Origin: Elusimicrobiota bacterium
Lineage (GTDB): Bacteria > Elusimicrobiota > Elusimicrobia > UBA1565 > JACRDR01
Assembly (NCBI GenBank): GCA_026388115.1
Contig: JAPLKK010000030.1
Coordinates: 73,160 to 111,253, forward strand
Length of the DNA stretch: 38,094 bases
Direction: 5' to 3'
Shown here: positions 1-7,769 of the stretch, in pieces
How the letters are laid out: every line of letters begins with the position of its first letter
Numbering within the stretch: position 1 is the stretch's first letter
Translations under genes and position numbers: made by a program
Notes under the pieces: model-generated
The model's input: the letters and a program-made list of their open reading frames with translations, nothing else
Told to the model about the DNA's origin: nothing
Database searches by the model: none

Positions 1-2
1 AT

Positions 3-1859
3 CCCTGGCTGTACCCGCACGGTCCCCCGCCGAGCCCCGAGACGGGTGCGGCGGGCCGGCCCGAGACGGGCCGGCCCGCCGGGACGCCAAGCCCCTATGC
101 GGTGCAGGGGCAAAAAGCCTATTCCCGCGCCGTGCAGTCGGCCCCGGCGCTCAATCCGGCGAACGGCTCCCACCCGAGCGAGACTCCCCCTCCCGACGAC
201 GCGATCATCGGGGAGACGTCGATGCTCGGCGGCCCAGGCTCCGGGCCGGCGGGGATGAGCGCGGCGGAGGATCCGCCGTTCTCCGGCTCCGGCCCCGGCG
301 GCGCGACGGCGGGCGGCTCGGCGGCCGCGAGCGCAGGCGGCCTGTCGACGTTCCCAGGGAAAACGCCCGGCGGCGCGGCTACGGACGCGGGACCTCCGGG
401 CGCCGCGCCCGGAGCCCCGTCCCTGCTCAACGATGCGCGCACCAGCTTGAGGATCGGCGACTCGAAAGCCGCCATCGCGCTCCTGCGCCAGGCCGTCGCC
501 GCCCATCCGGCCGACGTCGAGGCGGCAGCGCTTCTGTCGATGGCCTACAGCCGCGCGCACGATCACCGCGCGGCCTTGGCCGCCGCCGACGCCGCGCTCA
601 AGCTCGCGCCCGACAGCGCGTCCTTGCTCGACGCCAGGGCGTACGCGCTCAACCGGCTGGGCGATTTCCGCGGCGCCCTGGCCGCCGCCGATCGAGCGGC
701 CGACTTGAGGCCGCGGGACGCGGTCGCGCAGTTCAACCGGGTCATCGCGCTCGCGGGCCTGGGAGACCGCTCCGGGGCGCTTGACGCCCTCAGAACCGCC
801 GCGATGCTTTCCCCGAAATTCGCTCCGTATCTGGAGAAGGCCCAGAAGGCGGGCGGCGAGGATCTCTCCTTCCTGTTCCAGAGCGAGGGGCAATCCTCCC
901 TGCTGGCGCTCTCGCGCTCGCTCGCGCCGCTTCCGCCGCAGCTGCCCTGGTGGGCCCTCGGCGCCGTCGCGGGCGGCGTCTGCGCGCTCGCCTTGCGGCT
1001 GCTCGCGCGCCGCCGGCGGCGATCGGCCTCCGCCGCGCCGGCGGCCAAGGCCCAACGGCTTGCCGGGCGTTACGAGCTCGGGCGGAGGATCGGCGAGGGC
1101 GGTATGGGCCTCGTGTATGAAGGCAAGGACCTCGTGCTCCGCAAGCGCGTCGCCATCAAGGGGATGCGCAGAGAGCTCCGCGCCGATGAGCGCCTGCGCC
1201 GCAGGTTCCTCGACGAGGCGCGGGTCGTGGCGAAGCTGCGCCACCCCCATATCGTCGACCTCGTCGAGATCGTCGAAGAAAAAGGGGAGGTGTACCTCGT
1301 CTTCGATTACGTCGCAGGCAGGACGCTGGAGCAATGGATCGCCGAGGGGAGGCTCCCGTTCGCGCAAGCGCGCGCGCTGTTCCGCCAGGCGGCATCGGCG
1401 TTGGATTACGCGCACGAGCGCGGGGTGATCCATCGCGACCTCAAGCCGTCGAACATCATGGTGGACGACAAAAGCCGGGCGTGGGTGATGGACTTCGGCA
1501 TCGCGCGCGTGCTGAAGGAGGCGGCGGGCCGGGGAGTGCCGAGGAGGCAGACTCTGGGCGCGGGCACCCCTCCCTACACGGCGCCCGAGCAGGAGCAGGG
1601 CAAGGCGTGCAGGGAATCGGATGTGTACTCGCTCGCGATCTGCCTCTATGAGGCCGTCACGGGCGAGCGGCCTTTCTTCGGCGTCGGCGCCGGCCTGCTG
1701 ATGAACAAGCTCAAGAAGGAGTACGCGCCCCCCTCGGCCGTCGCCACCGGACTGCCGCCGGGGCTCGACGCGGTCTTCGCGAGGGCTTTCGAGCCGGATC
1801 CCCAAAAGCGCTATCCGAGCGCGGGAGCGCTCGTGCGCGAGCTGGACGCGCTCTCATGA
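3..1859 (+). CDS. Receptor-type Ser/Thr protein kinase with TPRs (copy 1, 5' end outside window)
   Basis: The reading frame is open to the first base, and the first visible residues match the linker of the downstream paralogues (motif ARAVQ..PAL.PANG, then DAIIGE), so the signal peptide and Cys-rich head lie upstream. Next come about four TPR-like helix pairs (nt 424-830), one membrane segment from nt 948 (WWALGAVAGG) closed by a basic stop-transfer cluster, and a full kinase domain from nt 1071. All catalytic marks are present: glycine loop GEGGMG, lysine in VAIK (nt 1150-1161), HRDLKPSN (nt 1432 on), DFG and the TAPEQ substrate-binding loop. Known for the family: phosphorylation of Ser/Thr in the cytoplasm. 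Inferred: the TPR part is periplasmic and senses or binds partners, the reverse of PknB-type kinases with C-terminal ectodomains. The stop overlaps the start of the M50 gene (ATGA), so the two are translationally coupled. Confidence 0.9.
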   Translation, partial: PWLYPHGPPPSPETGAAGRPETGRPAGTPSPYAVQGQKAYSRAVQSAPALNPANGSHPSETPPPDDAIIGETSMLGGPGSGPAGMSAAEDPPFSGSGPGGATAGGSAAASAGGLSTFPGKTPGGAATDAGPPGAAPGAPSLLNDARTSLRIGDSKAAIALLRQAVAAHPADVEAAALLSMAYSRAHDHRAALAAADAALKLAPDSASLLDARAYALNRLGDFRGALAAADRAADLRPRDAVAQFNRVIALAGLGDRSGALDALRTAAMLSPKFAPYLEKAQKAGGEDLSFLFQSEGQSSLLALSRSLAPLPPQLPWWALGAVAGGVCALALRLLARRRRRSASAAPAAKAQRLAGRYELGRRIGEGGMGLVYEGKDLVLRKRVAIKGMRRELRADERLRRRFLDEARVVAKLRHPHIVDLVEIVEEKGEVYLVFDYVAGRTLEQWIAEGRLPFAQARALFRQAASALDYAHERGVIHRDLKPSNIMVDDKSRAWVMDFGIARVLKEAAGRGVPRRQTLGAGTPPYTAPEQEQGKACRESDVYSLAICLYEAVTGERPFFGVGAGLLMNKLKKEYAPPSAVATGLPPGLDAVFARAFEPDPQKRYPSAGALVRELDALS

Positions 1860-2521
1860 GGTGGGGACGGGCGTTCGTTCTGATCGCGTTGGTCACGCTG
1901 ACGTGGTTCACATGGCGGAGCAAAGCCGTCTATCCGGTCCGGATCTTCGTGACGTTCCTGCACGAGATGGGCCATGCGGCGGGCACCCTGGCCACGGGCG
2001 GCAAGGTCCTGCGGATCACCATCAGCCCCGACACGAGCGGAAAGTGCCTCAGGCAGGGAGGCTGGGACATCGTCGTCATCCCGGCGGGCTACCTCGGCTC
2101 GATGCTGTTCGGCACGTTGATCCTGCTCGCGGCGAGCCGCACGCGCTTTCGCAAAGCCACAAGCTTCCTTCTCGGCCTCGTTTTCTTGGCCTGCGTCACC
2201 TTCTATGTGCGCTCGATGTTCGATTTCTTCTTCGGCCTTGCCTGGGGCGTCGCGCTCGCCTCGGCGGGCTGGTGGCTGCCGGAGGATGCGAACGATCTGC
2301 TGTTGTCGTATCTGGGGACCGCGTCCTGCCTCTTCGCGGTATTCGACCTGCGAGACCTCTGGCGCCTCGGAAGCGCCGCCGACACGGACGCGGGTCATTT
2401 CAGCGATAAGATACTGCCTTTGCCGCCCCGAGTATGGGCGGCCCTGTGGGCCGCGGTCGCCGTCGTGTGGGCGCTCGCCGCCCTGCGCGCCGCAGTACGC
2501 TCAAGCCGTTCGAGTCGTTAG
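1856..2521 (+). CDS. M50B-like membrane metallopeptidase
   Basis: A 221-residue polytopic membrane protein. A first hydrophobic segment (about residues 5-20) is followed by FLHEMGHAAG, giving the zinc motif H36-E37-x-x-H40. Further hydrophobic segments lie near residues 70-90, 98-125, 145-165 and 195-212. A later FAVFDLRDL stretch resembles the part of M50-type proteases that supplies the third metal ligand. This layout fits the Peptidase M50B-like family, which is related to site-2 proteases. It overlaps the kinase gene upstream by four bases. Inference: it may cleave a membrane partner, possibly one of the neighbouring single-pass kinases, but nothing here shows the substrate. The C-terminus is a basic Ser/Arg tail. 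Confidence is high for the zinc-peptidase fold and low for the partner. Confidence 0.8.
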   Translation: MRWGRAFVLIALVTLTWFTWRSKAVYPVRIFVTFLHEMGHAAGTLATGGKVLRITISPDTSGKCLRQGGWDIVVIPAGYLGSMLFGTLILLAASRTRFRKATSFLLGLVFLACVTFYVRSMFDFFFGLAWGVALASAGWWLPEDANDLLLSYLGTASCLFAVFDLRDLWRLGSAADTDAGHFSDKILPLPPRVWAALWAAVAVVWALAALRAAVRSSRSSR

Positions 2522-2603
2522 ATGCTCCCGTTAGCAACCTTTAAGAGACGTTCTCGCCCCCCGGAAATTCCTTCTACTGCCAGGCTTTTTCGTCTTAAGA
2601 AGG

Positions 2604-2655
2604 AAGTTAGTGGCGGCGGAGTGCCTTTGGGCGCATACTATCACACGGTACCAGG
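2604..2655 (+). promoter_or_regulatory. Conserved upstream element of kinase copy 2
   Basis: The block AAGTTAGTGGC (2604-2614), seven variable bases, TGCC-TTTGG (2622-2630), GCGCATAC-TAT (2631-2641) and ACCAGG (2650-2655) recurs at the same spacing before kinase copy 4. It lies just before ATG 2659. A -10 could be TACTAT (2636-2641); no convincing -35 is seen. It is probably the shared promoter or operator of these receptor genes. Confidence 0.5.
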
Positions 2656-2658
2656 CCA

Positions 2659-5064
2659 ATGAGGACTAGATTCCTGATCCTTTCCGCAGTACTGTCGGCC
2701 GTTCCGTTCAAGTGCGAGGCTGCGTGCCTGCCGCCGCTGGTGGAGTGTAAGTTGCCGGGCGTTTGCGCCATCAAGGGTTGCTGCCCCGAGGATCAGCAGA
2801 AGGCGAACCAGGCCATCGGCGCCAAGTCCTCCATCATCAAGGGCGATGCGTGCAAGGGAGCGCTCGACGGAGTGGAGAAGGCGGTCCAGCAGGCGAGCCA
2901 GGGCGGCGGCGGGAGCCCTTCCGGCGGCTCTCCATCCAGCGGGAACGACTCCGGCGGCAGTACCCCCTCCTATGGCGACCAGGCCTACCCTTCGCAAGAC
3001 GCGAGCGGGCTCGTCCCGTCGCAGGACGCAAGCGGGGTCGTTCCCCCGAGCGGGGCGAACCCGGCGCAAGGCGGCGGCGGTGGCGGCCTCCCTTTGCAGA
3101 GCGGAACCGAAGCCGTCCCTTCACAGAGCGGAACTGAAACCGCCCCTTCGCTGGGCGGCAACGGTGCCGCCCCTTCCCAAGGCGGAACTGGAGCCGCCCC
3201 TTCACAGAGCGCAAACGGAGTCGCCCCCTCGCAAGGCGGCAGCAAGGATGGCCCTTGGCGCGGGTCTCAAGCAGGGGGAAACGGCGCCGCTCCCAACAGG
3301 TCGAAGCAGCCTGTTCAGGCGATGAGGAGCGGCAGGAGCTCGGCCCCGAACGTCGTCCGGCCGGCGTCCGGAGTTCCCTTCATCTCCCCCGCCCCTCCCG
3401 CCAATGCTGCGGCGACCTCCAACCAGAAGCCGGCCGTCATCGTCGCGCCCGGGGCCGGCGGCATGATGGCTCCCAGCGAATCCAGGGGTTTTCCTTCGCT
3501 CCGCACTCAGGCTGTCGCGCCGGAAGCGAGCCAACCGGAAGATGGCCCCGTCGTGAGGGGGCGGCCTCACCTGACCACGAGCGAAAACGCGGCGCAGGAT
3601 ATGACGGAACTGGAAAGCCCGGACGCCCGCGCCGCCCGAACGGCCTCGACGACTGATTTGGGCGACCTTCCCACTCTCAACGACGCCGTGATCGGAGAGA
3701 TGACGATGCCCGGCAGCCGCGCCGAAGTGGCCCCCGGCTCGCCCTTCGTTCCGGACGCGGACGTTTCCTTGACGGATCAGGCGCGCGCGAGCCTGAAGGC
3801 CGGCGACTCCAAGACCGCGATCCGTTTGCTGCGCCAAGTCCTGGCCGTGGATCCCGGCGACGCCGACGCGAGCGCGCTTCTCGCGACCGCCTACAACCGC
3901 GAGCACGACTACCGCGCCGCCCTGGCCGCCGCCAACGCCGGCCTCGGGGTCTCGCTGGACAACGTGCCCCTGCTCGACGCCAAGGCCTACGCGCTCAACC
4001 GCCTGAAGGACTTTCGGGGCGCCTTGGCCGCGGCCGATCGCGCGGCGGCGCTGAGGCCGCGCGACGCGCTCGCGCAGTTCAACCGTGCGATCGCGCTCGC
4101 GGGCCTGGGAGACCGCGTCGGGGCGCTCGAAGCCCTCAAGGCCGCCGCGAGCCTCTCCCCGACGTTCGTCCCGTACCTGGAAGCCGCCCGGACGACGCGC
4201 GGCGCGGACCTCAAGTTCCTGCTCGAGGACGACTACGATCTGGCCGGGCAAACGCCGCTTTCCCGGCGGGTGGGCTGGTGGATCCTCGGCGTCGTCGCGG
4301 CCGTCGGTTGCGCGCTGGCGACGCTCATCGTGCTCCGCTCGGAGGTCGGGACGGACGGCATGGGCGTCGTGCACGAAGGCATGGACACGGAGCTCGACCG
4401 GCGCGTCGTCATCAGGAGGATGCGCGAGGAGGTCTGCGCCGACGAGCGTGTGCGCCGCGGGTTCGTAAGCGAGGCGCGGGCCGCGGCGCAGCTGCGGCAC
4501 CCCCACATCGTCGAACTCCTGGAGATCGTCGAAGCCGAGGGCGAGGTCTATCTGGTCTTCGAGCACGTCGGCGGGCGGACGCTGGAGCAGCGGATCGCCG
4601 AGGGGAGGCTCCCCTTCGCCGAGGCGCGCGCCCTCTTCGTGCAGGCGGCGTCGGCCTTGGACTACGCGCACGCGCACGGCATCCTCCACCGCGGCCTCAG
4701 GCCCTCGAACATCATGGTGGACGAGGATGGCGTCGCCTGCTTGATGGATTTCGGCGTCACCGTCGCCGGCGCGCCGCCTTACCTGGCGCCGGAGCAAGAG
4801 CAGGGCAAGGCCCGCGCGGAATCCGACGTCTATGCTCTGGCCATCTGCCTCTACGAGGCTCTGACGGGCGAAAGGCCTTTCGACGGGATCGACGCCGGCC
4901 TCTCGATGAACAAGCTCAACAAGGCATACGCCCCCGCTTCCAAGGTCGCCAAGGGACTGCCGGCATACATCGACATCTTCTTCGCGAGGGCTTTCGAGCC
5001 CGATCCAACGAAACGCCATTCGACCGGGGGAGCTCTGATGAGCGAGTTGGAGGGGCTCAAATGA
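2659..5064 (+). CDS. Receptor-type pseudokinase with TPRs (copy 2)
   Basis: 801 residues. A signal peptide (residues 1-21, ending CEA) is followed by a Cys-rich head with KGCCPED, then a Ser/Gly/Pro-rich linker with imperfect PSQ-G repeats, the linker motifs QAMRSG..S.PN..RPAS and DAVIGEM, TPRs at about 370-515, a membrane segment at about 540-560 and a kinase-like domain to the end. The kinase core is degraded at every key site. The beta-3 lysine is Arg586 (VVIRRM instead of VAIKRM). The catalytic Asp of HRD is Gly679 (HRGLRPSN). The glycine loop reads GTDGMG. About 30 residues are missing between membrane and glycine loop, the activation segment is shortened, and its conserved Thr is Ala (AGAPPY). 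DFG and APEQ remain. With the frame intact over 801 codons, it is best read as a pseudokinase. The stop overlaps the ATG of copy 3 (ATGA). Confidence 0.9.
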   Translation: MRTRFLILSAVLSAVPFKCEAACLPPLVECKLPGVCAIKGCCPEDQQKANQAIGAKSSIIKGDACKGALDGVEKAVQQASQGGGGSPSGGSPSSGNDSGGSTPSYGDQAYPSQDASGLVPSQDASGVVPPSGANPAQGGGGGGLPLQSGTEAVPSQSGTETAPSLGGNGAAPSQGGTGAAPSQSANGVAPSQGGSKDGPWRGSQAGGNGAAPNRSKQPVQAMRSGRSSAPNVVRPASGVPFISPAPPANAAATSNQKPAVIVAPGAGGMMAPSESRGFPSLRTQAVAPEASQPEDGPVVRGRPHLTTSENAAQDMTELESPDARAARTASTTDLGDLPTLNDAVIGEMTMPGSRAEVAPGSPFVPDADVSLTDQARASLKAGDSKTAIRLLRQVLAVDPGDADASALLATAYNREHDYRAALAAANAGLGVSLDNVPLLDAKAYALNRLKDFRGALAAADRAAALRPRDALAQFNRAIALAGLGDRVGALEALKAAASLSPTFVPYLEAARTTRGADLKFLLEDDYDLAGQTPLSRRVGWWILGVVAAVGCALATLIVLRSEVGTDGMGVVHEGMDTELDRRVVIRRMREEVCADERVRRGFVSEARAAAQLRHPHIVELLEIVEAEGEVYLVFEHVGGRTLEQRIAEGRLPFAEARALFVQAASALDYAHAHGILHRGLRPSNIMVDEDGVACLMDFGVTVAGAPPYLAPEQEQGKARAESDVYALAICLYEALTGERPFDGIDAGLSMNKLNKAYAPASKVAKGLPAYIDIFFARAFEPDPTKRHSTGGALMSELEGLK
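2989..3243 (+). repeat. Imperfect Ser/Gly/Pro/Gln tandem repeats in the pseudokinase linker
   Basis: Units of about 9-10 codons of the form (A/V)PSQ-x-G-x-x-G repeat through the linker, for example QDASGLVPS, QDASGVVPP, GGNGAAPSQ and GGTGAAPSQ. They encode a low-complexity spacer between the Cys-rich head and the TPRs. The paralogues use different linker repeats at the same place. Confidence 0.7.
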
Positions 5065-7646
5065 AGGTCAGCTCCCTCGCCGCCGCCGCATTGCTGATGG
5101 CGGTTCCTTTTGAATGCGGGGCCGATATCTGCCCAGGGACTGAGATTGTCGTGCCGGACCTGGGTTGCTGTCCTGGGCATTCACAAGCTGCGAACGCGAT
5201 GTGCGGAGCCATCAAATGCAGCGCTTGCGGCGGCGACGTCGACTATAAGAAAGCCCTGCAGGACAAGGTTAATCAACTAAACGGCGGTCAGGGCGGCGGC
5301 AGAGGCGGCGGTGGCCGTGGAGGTGGCGGCCGGGGCGGCGGCAGAGGCGGTCGTGGCTGGCCGCACGAGGGGAACGATGGCCTTGGTGGACACGAGGGTC
5401 TTGGCGGGCACGACGGTCTTGGCGGACACGAGGGTCTTGGCGGGCACGAGGGTCTTGGCGGGCACGACGGTCTTGGCGGGCACGACGGTCTTGGCGGGCA
5501 CGAGGGTCTTGGCGGGCATGACGGCTTTGGCGGGCACGACGGTCTTGGCGGGCACGACGGCTTTGGCGGGCACGACGGCTTTGGCGGCCACCACGGCTTT
5601 GGCGGGCACGACGGCTTTGGCGGGGGCGGGGATGGTTTGGGGCATGGACTTCAGGGAGGAGGCGGGAACAGCGGCGTGTCCAACATCTTTGGCCAAAGCC
5701 CGGCGAACTTCACTCCGCTACAGCCCATTCAGGCAGTCAAAAGCGGCATAGGCTCGACCCCGAACCTTCTACGGCCGGCGTCCGAGGCTCCCTCCTCCGC
5801 CGCCCCCGCCGCCAGCCCCTCCCCCTCTTCTCAGAAGTCGGTCGTCGCCACCGATCCAGGAGGAAGCAACTTGGCGGCATCCAACGAGGCCAAAACTGGT
5901 CCTTCACCCCACGCTCAAGGTCACGGATCGGGCGTGGACCAACCCGAAGGCGGCCCCATCGATCTGAGCCAGCCTTCCGCGGCTTCGCGCCGCTATGGGG
6001 CGCAGTATGCGGCGCCGGAGCAGAACCCGAACGCCCGTGCCGTCCAAACGGGCCCGGCGCTCGATTCGTCAAACGGGACCCGCGCGGGCGCGCCTGCTTC
6101 GGTCAGCGACGCCGTTCTCGGAGAAATGATGACGCCAGGCACGCCCGGTGAAATGGCCCCCGGCGCGCCCTTGCTCGGAGCCGCGCCGGCGGCCGTCGCC
6201 GTCTTGAAAGACAAGGCGCGCGCCAGCTTGAAGACCGGCGACTCCAAGACCGCGCTCACATTGCTGCGCAAGGCCCTGGCCGCAAATCCCGACGATGCCG
6301 AAGCGGATTCGCTCCTTGCGATGGCTTACAGCCGCGAGCGCGACTACCGCGCCGCCGCGGCCACCGCCGACGCCGGCCTCAGGGTCTCGCCGGACAACGT
6401 GCCCCTGCTCGACGCCCAGGCCTATGCGTTCAACCGCCTGAAGGACTTTCGCCGCGCCCTGGCCGCGGCCGATCGCGCGGTGGCGCTGAAGCCCCACGAC
6501 GCGGTCGCGCATTTCAACCGGGCGGCGGCGCTCGCGGGCCTCGGAGACCGCGCCGGGGCGCTCGAGGCCCTCAGAGCCGCCGCGAGCCTCTCTCCGAGAT
6601 TCGCTCCCTTCCTGAAGGCGGCCCAGAACCGCAAGGATCTTTCGTTCTTGTACGAGGACGACGAGGATCTGCCGATGGCAGGGCGGCTGTTCCGGCAGAC
6701 GCGTTGGTGGCTCCTCGGCACCCTCCTGGGCGGGGCCTGCGCGCTGCCCCTGTTCCTCTTGCGCCGCGCGCGCCGGCGGAGGACCGTCGCCGCGCCGGAC
6801 GCCCGGCGCCCCGCGCCCTGCCTCCTCGCCGAGCATTACGAGCTCGGGCCCGCGCTTGGCGAGGGCGGCATGGGCGTCGTGTACGAAGGCACGGACGTCG
6901 TGCTCAACCGGCGCGTCGCCATCAAGAGGATGCGCGAGGAGATCCGCGCCGACGAGCGCGAGCGCCGCAGGTTCCTCAGCGAGGCGCGGGCCGTGGCGAA
7001 GCTGCGGCACCCGCATATCGTCGATATCCTGGAGATCATCGAGGACGGGGGCGAGGTCTACCTGGTCTTCGAGTATGTCGCCGGACGGACGCTGGAGCAA
7101 CGGATCGCCGAGGGAAGGCTCCCCTTCGCCGAGGCGCGTGCCCTCTTCCAGCAGGTGGGCTCGGCCTTGGACTACGCGCACGCGCACGGGGTGATCCACC
7201 GCGACCTGAAGCCCTCGAACATCATGACGGACGAGGAAGGCCTCGCGCGCGTGATGGATTTCGGCGTCGCGCGGATCCTTGACGAGGTGGCGAGCACCCG
7301 CGGCGTGAGCAGGGGGAGCACGATCGCCGGCACGCCGCCCTACATGGCGCCGGAACAAGAACAGGGCAGGGCGTGCAGGGAATCCGACGTGTATGCTCTA
7401 GCCATCTGCCTCTACGAGGCTCTGACAGGCGAAAGGCCTTTCGGCGGCCTCGACGCCAGCCTCTTGATGAGCAAGCTCAGCAAGACGTACGCGCCCGCTT
7501 CTGAGGTCGCCGCGGGGCTGCCGCAAGGACTCGACGCCGTTTTCGCGCGGGCTTTCGAGCCGGACCCCACGAAACGGTATCCCAGCGCGAGGGAGCTGGT
7601 ACGCGAGCTGGACACGCTGGCGTGCGCGTCCGAATCCACTCAGTAG
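5061..7646 (+). CDS. Receptor-type Ser/Thr protein kinase with Gly-His repeat ectodomain (copy 3)
   Basis: ATG 5061 is chosen because it overlaps the previous stop and opens a signal peptide (residues 1-21, ending ECGA); 861 residues result. The head is Cys-rich (LGCCPGH, then C-x(4)-C-x(2)-C). It is followed by a Gly/Arg stretch, 13 units of GGH(D/E/H)G(L/F), a linker with motifs shared with copy 2 (QAVKSG..S.PN..RPAS) and with copies 1, 2 and 4 (DAVLGEM), and TPRs. A membrane segment starts near residue 549 ([10 protein letters not shown]) and is closed by an Arg cluster. The kinase (about 593-850) has an intact glycine loop GEGGMG, Lys622 (VAIKRM), Asp715 (HRDLKPSN), DFG and APEQ. It should be an active cytoplasmic kinase with a periplasmic sensor part. 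It is co-transcribed with the pseudokinase, an arrangement that would suit an active/inactive pair; that pairing is inference. Confidence 0.9.
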   Translation: MKVSSLAAAALLMAVPFECGADICPGTEIVVPDLGCCPGHSQAANAMCGAIKCSACGGDVDYKKALQDKVNQLNGGQGGGRGGGGRGGGGRGGGRGGRGWPHEGNDGLGGHEGLGGHDGLGGHEGLGGHEGLGGHDGLGGHDGLGGHEGLGGHDGFGGHDGLGGHDGFGGHDGFGGHHGFGGHDGFGGGGDGLGHGLQGGGGNSGVSNIFGQSPANFTPLQPIQAVKSGIGSTPNLLRPASEAPSSAAPAASPSPSSQKSVVATDPGGSNLAASNEAKTGPSPHAQGHGSGVDQPEGGPIDLSQPSAASRRYGAQYAAPEQNPNARAVQTGPALDSSNGTRAGAPASVSDAVLGEMMTPGTPGEMAPGAPLLGAAPAAVAVLKDKARASLKTGDSKTALTLLRKALAANPDDAEADSLLAMAYSRERDYRAAAATADAGLRVSPDNVPLLDAQAYAFNRLKDFRRALAAADRAVALKPHDAVAHFNRAAALAGLGDRAGALEALRAAASLSPRFAPFLKAAQNRKDLSFLYEDDEDLPMAGRLFRQTRWWLLGTLLGGACALPLFLLRRARRRRTVAAPDARRPAPCLLAEHYELGPALGEGGMGVVYEGTDVVLNRRVAIKRMREEIRADERERRRFLSEARAVAKLRHPHIVDILEIIEDGGEVYLVFEYVAGRTLEQRIAEGRLPFAEARALFQQVGSALDYAHAHGVIHRDLKPSNIMTDEEGLARVMDFGVARILDEVASTRGVSRGSTIAGTPPYMAPEQEQGRACRESDVYALAICLYEALTGERPFGGLDASLLMSKLSKTYAPASEVAAGLPQGLDAVFARAFEPDPTKRYPSARELVRELDTLACASESTQ
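5385..5618 (+). repeat. 13 tandem 18-bp units encoding GGH(D/E)G(L/F)
   Basis: Thirteen uninterrupted 18-bp units encode hexapeptides [18 protein letters not shown] or GGHHGF. There is one His per unit, two in unit 12. The acidic/His pattern could bind divalent metal. The near-identical units also make copy number prone to change by slippage or to collapse in assembly. Confidence 0.9.
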
Positions 7647-7712
7647 CCGTTCAGAGAACACTGAGCCTCTGGAAAAAGCTTTTTATTTCCTACCTCTTTT
7701 GTGCTGAAAATA

Positions 7713-7760
7713 AAGTTAGTGGCCATCCCATGCCGTTTGGACGCATACCTATAGTGCCAG
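7713..7760 (+). promoter_or_regulatory. Conserved upstream element of kinase copy 4
   Basis: Same block as at 2604-2655: AAGTTAGTGGC (7713-7723), seven variable bases, TGCCGTTTGG (7731-7740), ACGCATACCTAT (7741-7752) and GCCAGG (7756-7761). It differs from the first copy mainly by single-base indels. A TATAGT or CATACCTAT stretch could serve as the -10. Confidence 0.5.
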
Positions 7761-7769
7761 GATAGCCCA

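Noticed and set aside
2653-2658. Lipobox at the Cys near the end of the receptor signal peptides (PFKC, PFEC, PLEC)
   Set aside because: The residues before Cys do not fit the [LVI][ASTVI][GAS]C pattern, and an AxA-like cleavage site follows.
4278-5060. 5' extension of kinase copy 3 in the same frame
   Set aside because: It lies wholly inside copy 2, is Arg-rich out-of-frame sequence, and a proper signal peptide begins at ATG 5061.
5385-5618. CRISPR-like repeat array
   Set aside because: Units are contiguous 18-bp coding repeats without spacers.
7667-7690. Rho-independent terminator after kinase copy 3 (AAAAAGCTTTTT)
   Set aside because: The palindrome has no loop and no GC stem, so it would not form a normal terminator hairpin.
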